Of a stretch of 6,050 nucleotides of DNA, positions 1 to 6,050 are shown one piece after another. The notes beneath the pieces are model-generated. The model did not search any database. It was not told the origin of the DNA and saw only the letters and a program-made list of their open reading frames with translations. Where the stretch lies: contig CAIXUE010000065.1 of NCBI GenBank assembly GCA_903922545.1, forward strand, positions 1-6,050, written 5' to 3'. The translations under genes and the position numbers were made by a program. How positions within the stretch are numbered: the stretch's first letter is position 1; each line of letters opens with the position of its first letter. Source of the DNA: an uncultured Alphaproteobacteria bacterium (GTDB lineage Bacteria > Pseudomonadota > Alphaproteobacteria > Micropepsales > Micropepsaceae).

Positions 1-712
1 CAGCCTCTGCCGCGGCATTCTGCGCGACGCGCCGGGCATGGGCGATGAAATCATCAACCTCTTTTTGCGTGATAAGCTCGGCGGCCGGTTCTGAAACCGC
101 TTCTGTTTCAGCCGCCGGCGCATCCGAAATGATGATCACGTCATCTGGCTGGGCGAACTCATCGGGCTGGATTTTCACCGCCGGGACAATCACCGGGGCA
201 ATCACGGGCTCTGCGATGACAGGCTGCGGCGCAACCACCACGGCTTCTCGCGCCGCCGCCGACAGAGCTTCCAGCTTTTCGCCGATCAGCGCCAATTGCA
301 GGCCCAGGCCCTGTTCGGATTTTTCCTGGCGCTTTTCCAGACCCGCCAGGGCGCGTTCAAAAACCCGCAGCCGCCGTTCCAGCCACGCATCATTGACCGC
401 GGGCGTGACGGGATTGGCGGAAGGCGCAGGTGCGATATCGCTGCCCACCGCCACGCGCAAAACCTGTTCCTGCGCCGCTTCCACCGGATGCGCCGCGCCC
501 AGAACGCCCTCCAGCGCCTTGACCTCTTCGCCGGCCATGGCGGCCAGCAACTGCTCCTTGTCGGCAAAGCAGCGGCGGAAGCGCGCGCGCGTCACGCCGG
601 TCGTGGTTAAAAGTGTCTTGAGCGAAAAATTGGCGTCCTGCACAATCAGTTCGCGCGCCGCCGCCAGCAGAATGGCGCGGCTCTGCGCATCTTTTTGGTT
701 ACTTGCACCCAA
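1..712 (-). CDS. TetR-like HTH / coiled-coil / PodJ-like fusion protein (3' end beyond window)
   Basis: 237 codons are visible with no stop before the window edge, so the C-terminus is missing. The start is TTG at 712-710: an in-frame TAA lies just upstream (718-716), no ATG precedes the HTH, and a weak GCAGGG sits about 9 bases before it. Residues 11-59 fit a TetR-type DNA-binding domain: a first helix (SRAILLAAARELI), then SLKTLLTTTGVTRARFRRCF at 30-49, then ADKEQLLAAM, matching the family pattern 'IA..aGVs...ly.hF.dKe.Ll'. Residues 110-153 look like an amphipathic coiled coil. Residues 158-212 are a Pro/Val/Ala-rich, acidic linker with PVIAEPVIAPVIVP. Residues 218-237 (EVDDFIAHARRVAQNAAAEA) resemble a segment I associate with alphaproteobacterial PodJ-like and Sel1-repeat proteins. 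A normal TetR ligand domain is not seen. The gene lies 103 bases downstream of the FTR1 permease gene on the same strand. The HTH call is fairly secure; the PodJ/Sel1 link is inferred. Confidence 0.7.
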   Translation of the reverse strand, partial: MGASNQKDAQSRAILLAAARELIVQDANFSLKTLLTTTGVTRARFRRCFADKEQLLAAMAGEEVKALEGVLGAAHPVEAAQEQVLRVAVGSDIAPAPSANPVTPAVNDAWLERRLRVFERALAGLEKRQEKSEQGLGLQLALIGEKLEALSAAAREAVVVAPQPVIAEPVIAPVIVPAVKIQPDEFAQPDDVIIISDAPAAETEAVSEPAAELITQKEVDDFIAHARRVAQNAAAEA

Positions 713-780
713 GCGTTAATGCCCTGCTAGCCCCGGACACGACGCTAACCGGCAGAACTTTCAGAATGGGATGGAAACTG

Positions 781-809
781 CTCGCAATTCGAATTGAATT
801 TGTCGCGAG
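781..809. repeat. Inverted repeat in the 103-base gap between the permease and HTH-fusion genes
   Basis: CTCGC (781-785) and GCGAG (805-809) can pair. Between them lies the perfect 12-base palindrome CAATTCGAATTG (785-796). On the minus strand this is the 3' end of the iron operon, so it could be a weak transcription stop, but no T-run follows the stem. It could equally be an operator for the HTH-fusion gene that starts at 712. A 12-base palindrome is expected about once by chance in a window this size, so support is weak. Confidence 0.25.
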
Positions 810-815
810 TGCCGC

Positions 816-1652
816 CTATTCGGCGGCCACCGGCTGCACCGCGCGCGGCGCCGGTTTTCCCACCAGCCGCATCAGCACCACCATCATTGCGATGGTCGCC
901 AGATAGGCGATCAGCTGTGCGCCATCAGGCTGGTCGTTATAGCCGACCAGGGTGTGCAGCAGCCGGCCGGCAATGCTGTCTTCCGACAGCAGCCATTGGG
1001 TGTTCCACACCGGCGCGGTCAGCACATTGATATAGCCGCCATTCTGCAGGAACAGCACCGCGCCCGCCGCCATGCCCGCCGCCAGAAGAGTGATGAGGCC
1101 TGAGGTCACAGCAAAAAGCCGGTGTGCCGGAATGGTCAGAAGACCGAAATACATCAGGGCCGATACGCCCGCGCCGGCAACCAGCCCCAGCGCGCCGCCG
1201 AGCGCCAGCGCCGCATTGCTGGTGCCGCCCTGCGCCATGATGCCGTACAAAAACAGCACCACTTCTGATCCTTCACGCAACACCGCCACGCCGACCACGA
1301 TGGCCAGCGCCGCAAGCGTGCGCTTGCCGGTCATCACGTCACGGCCCGCTTCCTTCAGTTCGCGCGCCATCTGGCGCCCATGGCTGGCCATCCAGACATT
1401 GTGCCAGGTCAGCATCGCCACCGCGAGCAGCAGGATGCTGGCGTTGAACAGTTCCTGGCCATTGCCTTCAAACAGCGCCGCCAGCGCGCCGGCGAACGCA
1501 GCCACAAGGCACGCGCCGATCACGCCGCCCGCCACGCCAAGTCCCACGAAATAAGACCGCCGCGGCACGCCCTTGGTGGCGGCCAGCACGATGCCGACAA
1601 TAAGCCCGGCCTCGATGACTTCGCGGAAAACAATCAGCAGCGCGGATAACAT
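816..1652 (-). CDS. ftrC: FTR1-family high-affinity iron permease (FtrC/EfeU type)
   Basis: Inner-membrane iron permease of 278 residues, the usual length for bacterial EfeU/FtrC. It is thought to import ferric iron produced by oxidation of Fe2+ in the periplasm. About seven hydrophobic segments are visible (roughly residues 1-22, 34-60, 71-90, 113-140, 146-172, 178-203 and 246-264). FTR1 proteins carry two iron-binding REGxE motifs. The second is intact (REGSE, 126-130, inside a membrane helix); the first is REVIE (10-14), with Val in place of Gly. The segments NGQELFNASILLLAVAMLTW and LLHTLVGYNDQP also align with EfeU by eye. The ATG start is well supported: AGGAAG lies 5 bases upstream. 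The start is 9 bases after the cupredoxin stop, so the two genes are co-transcribed. Family assignment is secure; the symbol follows from the P19-cupredoxin-FTR1 gene order. Confidence 0.93.
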   Translation of the reverse strand: MLSALLIVFREVIEAGLIVGIVLAATKGVPRRSYFVGLGVAGGVIGACLVAAFAGALAALFEGNGQELFNASILLLAVAMLTWHNVWMASHGRQMARELKEAGRDVMTGKRTLAALAIVVGVAVLREGSEVVLFLYGIMAQGGTSNAALALGGALGLVAGAGVSALMYFGLLTIPAHRLFAVTSGLITLLAAGMAAGAVLFLQNGGYINVLTAPVWNTQWLLSEDSIAGRLLHTLVGYNDQPDGAQLIAYLATIAMMVVLMRLVGKPAPRAVQPVAAE

Positions 1653-1661
1653 TTGAACTTC

Positions 1662-1979
1662 CTATTGCGCGATCACGACGCCCTGGGCGGTGGCGGAATG
1701 ATATTCGCCCATGAAATGATATTTGCCCGGCGCCAGGGCACGCAGGCGCACATTGCCGCTGGAATTGCCCGCCACCACTTTTTCGACCTTCAAATCCGAG
1801 GAATCGAACTCCTCGGCCGTGGCGTCCCTGTTGGTCAGGTTGATCACTGCGGGCGTATTGGCCTTCACATGAATTTCGGCGGGCGAGAATTTATGCCCCT
1901 GCAGCGTCACCGGAATGGAATCGTCGGCAAAAGCCGGCGTGGCGGCGAGAAGAGCCGCAGCGAAAATTAGCCGGAGCAT
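1662..1979 (-). CDS. ftrB: Periplasmic cupredoxin-like protein, FtrB type
   Basis: 105-residue secreted protein. Residues 1-18 form a typical signal peptide (MLRLIFAAALLAATPAFA, cleavage before DDS). The rest is a single cupredoxin domain starting with SIPVTLQGHKFSPAEIHVKA and ending with PGKYHFMGEYHSATAQGVV. There is no Cys in the protein, so it cannot form a classical blue type-1 copper site. Candidate metal ligands are Glu56/57, His88, Met90, Glu92 and His94, in the EEFDS and HFMGEYH motifs. In Ftr systems the cupredoxin partner is proposed to oxidise Fe2+ bound by the P19 protein and deliver Fe3+ to FTR1. I chose the ATG at 1979 because it begins a clean signal peptide. The frame also stays open back to an ATG at 2060 that overlaps the ftrA stop as ATGA, which would add 27 residues through a strong hairpin; no clear ribosome site supports either start. 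Confidence 0.85.
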   Translation of the reverse strand: MLRLIFAAALLAATPAFADDSIPVTLQGHKFSPAEIHVKANTPAVINLTNRDATAEEFDSSDLKVEKVVAGNSSGNVRLRALAPGKYHFMGEYHSATAQGVVIAQ

Positions 1980-1985
1980 CGGCCA

Positions 1986-2031
1986 GGAAAAGTGCGGCCC
2001 CTTGCTCGTTAACACGGGGCCGCGGTTTTCC
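1986..2031. terminator. Strong terminator-like or attenuator-like hairpin between ftrA and ftrB
   Basis: The arms GCGGCCCC (1994-2001) and GGGGCCGC (2016-2023) pair perfectly around a 14-base loop (2002-2015). Outside a 2x2 mismatch, GGAAAA (1986-1991) pairs with TTTTCC (2026-2031). A GC stem flanked by an A-run and a T-run is the form of a bidirectional intrinsic terminator. No plus-strand gene approaches it. On the minus strand it lies between the ftrA stop (2057) and the ftrB start (1979), ending 6 bases before that start. It could therefore reduce read-through into ftrBC, mask the ftrB ribosome site, or stabilise the ftrA message. The structure is seen directly; its function is inferred. 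Confidence 0.6.
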
Positions 2032-2056
2032 GTCCGGCCGTGCGACATCAAATAAT

Positions 2057-2608
2057 TCATTTGGTTTTGCTCGGATAGCTGAAGGTCCAACTCACATTGA
2101 TCGGCTTCCACCAATCGGGCACGCCCGATGCCTTGTCGGTATGGCGGATAAAGCCGTGCGCGGTGGGCGGCGTGATAATGTAACTCAAATGATATGTGCC
2201 CGGCCCGGCCATATCGACATTGTTGGCGTAATGCGGCCCGTCCTTGGCCGTCATGGGAAACAGGATGCCGGTCTTTTTGTAGGTCGTCAGACCTTCCTTG
2301 GTCAGCTCGTAATGAATATCGAGATAGGGAATCCAGGCATCCTCGGAAAAGCCGTGGCTTTCATCCTTGGTGGCATGCACATCGGCTTCCAGATGAACCG
2401 AATCCTTGCTCATCCCCATGCCCGACGGCATTTTGTCCATCTCAACGCCGGTCAGGTAATTGGGCACGATCTGCATGCCCTCCTTCACCACCGGTTCGCC
2501 GACATAGAATTCCTGCACCGCATTCGCTGGAATGGCGGCGGCGGCGAGCAAAAGAGCAGTTGAGAGCATCAGGCGCATGGGCGCTTTATACTTGCAACTC
2601 ATTCTCAT
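2057..2608 (-). CDS. ftrA: P19/Tp34-family periplasmic iron-binding protein (FtrA)
   Basis: 183-residue secreted protein of the P19 family, which bind Fe2+ and Cu2+ in the periplasm and serve FTR1-type uptake. The signal peptide ends near residue 30 (STALLLAAAAIPANA, then VQEFYVGEP). P19 hallmarks appear in order: HLEADVHA (72-79), WIPYLDIHYEL, LFPMTAKDGPHY (116-127), GFIRHTD (152-158) and GVPDWWKP. The residues corresponding by eye to the Campylobacter P19 metal site are all present: His72, Glu74, Met119, His126 and His156. A Met-rich loop (57-66: MDKMPSGMGM) may add metal contacts. The start at 2608 is preferred because GGGG lies 7 bases upstream; ATG at 2578 would give a shorter, conventional signal peptide (MRLMLSTALLL). 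Its TGA overlaps an ATG at 2060 that is in frame with ftrB. It is the first gene of the iron operon. Confidence 0.9.
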   Translation of the reverse strand: MRMSCKYKAPMRLMLSTALLLAAAAIPANAVQEFYVGEPVVKEGMQIVPNYLTGVEMDKMPSGMGMSKDSVHLEADVHATKDESHGFSEDAWIPYLDIHYELTKEGLTTYKKTGILFPMTAKDGPHYANNVDMAGPGTYHLSYIITPPTAHGFIRHTDKASGVPDWWKPINVSWTFSYPSKTK

Positions 2609-2674
2609 GTACAGACCCCGCGCATGTCATTTCCGACAGACGGTGGGGAGCCATTTTCCAGGCAAAACGGCGCC
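2609..2674 (-). promoter_or_regulatory. Presumed promoter region of the ftrABC operon
   Basis: These 66 bases separate the tetR stop from ftrA and should contain the iron operon promoter if it has its own. I find no convincing -35/-10 pair and no Fur, Irr (ICE) or RirA box. On the minus strand GGAAAATG and GGAAATGA form a loose direct repeat 24 bases apart. A short CGGC...GCCG stem followed by TTTT overlaps the tetR stop and could be a weak terminator. The assignment rests on position, not on a recognised motif. Confidence 0.3.
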
Positions 2675-3271
2675 TTAGCCGGCTTTGAGAGCCTTGGTCA
2701 GAAAGCGCGCCAGATTGTCCACCATGGCCTTGCGGCAGCGCTGGCCGCGGGCGGCGTTCAGGCTTGTCTGGTGCAGGGCGCCGACAATGGCCTGGCCAAT
2801 GATATCGGCGTCATAGGATTTACAGGCCAGCCCCTGCGCCGCCGCCTGCCGCACCAGCTGCGCCCACTCCTGACCCCATTGCTCCAGCAGCGGCACCGCC
2901 GGCCCGCCCTCGGCGTCAATCACCATTTCGTCCGTCATCGCCGCGCGCAGCACACCCGGATGGCTGTCGGAATAATCATAGATCGCGTTCAGGGTGGCGC
3001 CGATCTGCTCTTCCAAAGTGCCCTGCTGCGCCCGCGCCCCGGCCAGATAGGCGTTCAACTCCTGCCGCGCATCTTCGACAAAGGCCAGAAAGCAGGCGCG
3101 CTTGTCGGGATAGTGCAGATAGAAAGTGCCGTGCCCCAGCCCCGCTTCCCGCGCAACGTCCTGCGGCCGCGTGGCGTGATAGCCGCGCTCCACGAACAGT
3201 TTGCGCGCGGCATCCTTCAGCCGCGAAAGACTGTCAGGCTTTTTCTTGATGGGAATAACGGCTCCAGACAT
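2675..3271 (-). CDS. TetR/AcrR-family transcriptional regulator
   Basis: 198-residue one-domain-plus-ligand-pocket repressor of usual TetR length. The N-terminal DNA-binding domain is clear: first helix LSRLKDAARKLFVERGYHAT (15-34), then the HTH core PQDVAREAGLGHGTFYLHYPDK (36-57, shown here in its key residues: D38, A43, G44, G48, Y51, Y54, K57). The C-terminal 130 residues are helical and variable, as expected for a ligand and dimerisation domain, so the inducer cannot be read. I prefer ATG 3271 because the alternative start at 3313, which overlaps the aldolase stop as TGATG, would add 14 residues with codons atypical for this window (CGG, AGG, TTG, ACT). That overlap could still allow coupled translation. 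Neither start has a good ribosome site. It is the last gene of the glpK-aldolase-tetR group and lies directly upstream of the iron operon, so it may control either. Confidence 0.9.
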   Translation of the reverse strand: MSGAVIPIKKKPDSLSRLKDAARKLFVERGYHATRPQDVAREAGLGHGTFYLHYPDKRACFLAFVEDARQELNAYLAGARAQQGTLEEQIGATLNAIYDYSDSHPGVLRAAMTDEMVIDAEGGPAVPLLEQWGQEWAQLVRQAAAQGLACKSYDADIIGQAIVGALHQTSLNAARGQRCRKAMVDNLARFLTKALKAG

Positions 3272-3312
3272 GGCGTGAGTTTCGCCAACCCTGCGGCCCA
3301 AAGTCAACCGCA

Positions 3313-4074
3313 TCAGCTCTTGTAGCTTGGGTCCATGCGCTCAAGCTTGCGATGCAACGCCGGCCAGGCCAGCGCGCCCATATAGCCGTCAAACGCAAAG
3401 GCGCCCTGCCCTGCCGTTTTTTCGGGCACGCCCTGGTTGGCGATATTCACACGCTGCCCGCCGGCCAAGGCGCGGGTCTGCATGGCGCAGGCGCGCTCCA
3501 GATAATAAATACGCAGGAAAGCATCGGCGCAGTTGCGGCCCATTGCCAGGGTGCCGTGATTGCGCAGCATCATGAAGTTCTTCACGCCCAGATCGGCGAC
3601 CAGCCTTTCGCGTTCATCCAGGTCCAGCGCGATGCCTTCATAATCGTGATAGGCCAGATCGTCCGTCAGCATCATCGCATGTTGGTCCAGCGGCAAAAGG
3701 CCGCTTTGCTGCGCCGATACCGCCACGCCATCGGTGGTGTGCAGGTGAATGACGCATCCCACGTCATGCCGCGCCATATGCACCGCGCTGTGAATGGTGA
3801 AACCGGCCGGGTTCACCGGATATTCGCTGTCCTGCAGCTTGTTGCCGTCCATGTCAATCTTCACCAGCGACGAAGCTGTGATTTCATCGAACAACAGGCC
3901 ATAGGGATTGATCAGGAAATGATGCTCCGGCCCCGGCACGCGCGCGGAAATATGGGTGAAGATCAGATCGTCCCAGCCATACAGCGCCACCAGGCGATAG
4001 GTGGCGGCCAGATCAACGCGGATCTGCCATTCCTCGGCGCTCACACTCCCCTTCAATGACGGTATCGCGTTCAT
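3313..4074 (-). CDS. Class II aldolase/adducin-family protein
   Basis: 253-residue cytoplasmic protein with the class II aldolase/adducin N-terminal fold over nearly its whole length. Recognisable parts are YGWDDLIFTHISARVP (32-47), INPYGLLFDEITASSLVKID (55-74), NPAGFTIHSAVH (88-99), VIHLHTTDGVAVS (108-120) and MLRNHGTLAMG (169-179). The three zinc-binding histidines of L-fuculose-phosphate aldolase are matched by His110, His112 and His173. The catalytic Glu of that enzyme (SSEWRFH) aligns with Gly91 (PAGFTIH), so it is probably not an ordinary retro-aldolase; this form is common among the adducin-like members. Substrate unknown. The ATG at 4074 is 7 bases after the glpK stop; a TTG at 4089 would overlap glpK and add five residues. 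Close spacing to glpK and tetR indicates one operon, suggesting a role in carbon metabolism near glycerol or a related polyol. Confidence 0.88.
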   Translation of the reverse strand: MNAIPSLKGSVSAEEWQIRVDLAATYRLVALYGWDDLIFTHISARVPGPEHHFLINPYGLLFDEITASSLVKIDMDGNKLQDSEYPVNPAGFTIHSAVHMARHDVGCVIHLHTTDGVAVSAQQSGLLPLDQHAMMLTDDLAYHDYEGIALDLDERERLVADLGVKNFMMLRNHGTLAMGRNCADAFLRIYYLERACAMQTRALAGGQRVNIANQGVPEKTAGQGAFAFDGYMGALAWPALHRKLERMDPSYKS

Positions 4075-4081
4075 CCGCGCA

Positions 4082-5560
<1,479 letters not shown>

Positions 5561-5576
5561 CCTGCAATTTTGGGCA

Positions 5577-5605
5577 CTTATAAGCCGCGCCCGCAAGACA
5601 CTTAA
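5577..5605 (-). promoter_or_regulatory. Predicted sigma70-type promoter of glpK operon
   Basis: On the minus strand TATAAG (5582-5577) matches 5 of 6 bases of the -10 consensus. Exactly 17 bases upstream is TTAAGT (5605-5600), a weak -35 with 3 of 6 matches. Transcription would start near 5570, leaving a leader of only about 10 bases before the glpK ATG, consistent with its poor ribosome site (AGG directly against the ATG). The -35 overlaps the CtrA box. Spacing is ideal, but the -35 is weak. Confidence 0.5.
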
Positions 5606-5617
5606 TGGGGTGTTAAC
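5602..5617 (+). promoter_or_regulatory. CtrA-binding box
   Basis: TTAATGGGGTGTTAAC is an exact match to TTAA-N7-TTAAC, the site of the alphaproteobacterial cell-cycle regulator CtrA. It lies in the 135-base divergent region, oriented towards the DUF2336 gene and 79 bases before its GTG start, where CtrA could activate. The same bases overlap the predicted glpK -35, where bound CtrA could repress. The motif is seen directly; CtrA control is inferred from the known consensus. Confidence 0.65.
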
Positions 5618-5649
5618 CTCCGGCTGCTAGAAAATTCTCTCAAACGGGG

Positions 5650-5668
5650 GGCCAGATCTTTCCTGGCC
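5650..5668 (+). repeat. Perfect 6-bp hairpin in the DUF2336 gene leader
   Basis: GGCCAG (5650-5655) and CTGGCC (5663-5668) pair perfectly around a 7-base loop, ending 27 bases before the GTG start and 18 before the ribosome site. No T-run follows, so it is not a standard terminator. It could affect leader stability or be incidental. Confidence 0.4.
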
Positions 5669-5686
5669 GATGCAAATAGCGTTGTT

Positions 5687-5691
5687 GAGGG
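5687..5691 (+). promoter_or_regulatory. Ribosome binding site that decides the DUF2336 start
   Basis: GAGGG lies 4 bases before GTG 5696. The in-frame ATGs at 5717 and 5726 have no comparable sequence upstream, so this site favours the GTG. Confidence 0.55.
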
Positions 5692-5695
5692 TCGC

Positions 5696-6050
5696 GTGGG
5701 GCTTACCGCACAAGACATGAGCGACATGGGCCGCCTGGCCCAGCTCGCGATCAATCCGCAAAACGGCGCCAGCCGCGAGGAAATTTATCTCGCCGTCGCC
5801 TCGCTCTATCGCATCCAGGGCGCAGGCTTGAACCAGCACGAACGCGACCTGATGCGCGAAATTCTGCGCCGCCTCACCCGCGATGTTGAAATGGCCATCC
5901 GTATCGCACTGGCCCAGCGCCTGGCCGATGACGCCAGCGTGCCGCATGACCTGATCCTTCTGCTGGTGGACGATTCCATCGAAGTCGCCCGTCCGCTTAT
6001 CCTGCATTCCCCGCTTTTGACCGAAGCCGATTCCTTGCGCCTGATCGCGC
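5696..6050 (+). CDS. DUF2336 domain-containing protein (3' end beyond window)
   Basis: 118 complete codons are visible, and the gene continues past the window edge. The protein resembles DUF2336 members, alphaproteobacterial proteins of unknown function made largely of helical, HEAT-like repeats. Characteristic segments are LNQHERDLMREILRRLTRDV (45-64), EMAIRIALAQRLADDASVPH (65-84) and DDSIEVARPLILHSPLLTEAD (92-112, key residues E96, R99, P100, S105, L107), with the repeated 'ia.aLa..la' and 'vArp.l..SplL' patterns of the family. GTG 5696 is chosen for its GAGGG ribosome site and because it gives the short MGLTAQDM start; ATG 5717 is the alternative. The frame is open upstream to a TAA at 5603 but has no better start. 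No signal peptide or membrane segment is visible. It is transcribed divergently from glpK, with a CtrA box upstream, which suggests cell-cycle-linked expression. Confidence 0.85.
   Translation, partial: MGLTAQDMSDMGRLAQLAINPQNGASREEIYLAVASLYRIQGAGLNQHERDLMREILRRLTRDVEMAIRIALAQRLADDASVPHDLILLLVDDSIEVARPLILHSPLLTEADSLRLIA

Noticed and set aside
605..619. TTAA-N7-TTGA, resembling a CtrA site
   Set aside because: One mismatch in the second half and located inside the coding sequence of the HTH-fusion gene; no promoter context.
45..719. 224-codon open frame on the plus strand
   Set aside because: Ser/Ala/Arg-rich composition and no recognisable domain; it is the shadow of the TetR-HTH fusion gene on the minus strand.
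785..796. Perfect 12-base palindrome CAATTCGAATTG as a TetR operator
   Set aside because: About one such palindrome is expected by chance in a window of this size, and no second copy was seen near other promoters; kept only as part of a low-confidence inverted repeat.
5627..6007. 126-codon open frame on the minus strand
   Set aside because: Antisense to the DUF2336 gene, which has clear family motifs in its own frame; it also covers the divergent promoter region.

Overview
The window is GC-rich, densely coded DNA that reads as an alphaproteobacterial chromosome. The indicators are a DUF2336-domain gene, a textbook CtrA box (TTAA-N7-TTAAC), an Ftr-type ferrous iron uptake operon, and a partial protein whose visible C-terminal part resembles the PodJ/Sel1-repeat proteins of this class. 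I cannot fix the genus; a Rhizomicrobium/Micropepsaceae-like organism is only an impression. I see no RNA gene, insertion sequence, CRISPR array or sign of recent transfer.

Layout. Seven of the eight genes lie on the minus strand, so that block reads from right to left. At the right end is a short divergent promoter region (5561-5695). A DUF2336 gene leaves it on the plus strand and runs out of the window. Leaving on the minus strand is a tight group: glycerol kinase (glpK, 4082-5560), a class II aldolase/adducin-like protein (3313-4074) and a TetR-family regulator (2675-3271). Next comes the iron cluster: a P19-type periplasmic iron-binding protein (2057-2608), a small Cys-less cupredoxin (1662-1979) and an FTR1-family permease (816-1652). 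This matches FtrA-FtrB-FtrC of Bordetella and Brucella, but no ftrD follows. The left end holds the 5' part of an unusual gene (1-712, TTG start). It encodes a TetR-like helix-turn-helix joined to a coiled coil, a Pro/Val/Ala-rich acidic linker and a PodJ-like helix, and it runs off the window.

How the genes work together. The P19 protein and cupredoxin are expected to bind and oxidise Fe2+ in the periplasm and pass it to the FTR1 permease. GlpK makes sn-glycerol 3-phosphate. The aldolase-like protein keeps its metal-binding histidines but lacks the catalytic Glu of true aldolases, so its substrate is unknown. The TetR protein probably controls its own operon, the adjacent iron operon, or both.

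The most interesting points are the TetR-HTH fusion, the CtrA box overlapping the predicted glpK -35 element, and a strong terminator-like hairpin between the P19 and cupredoxin genes that lies inside an in-frame upstream extension of the cupredoxin reading frame.
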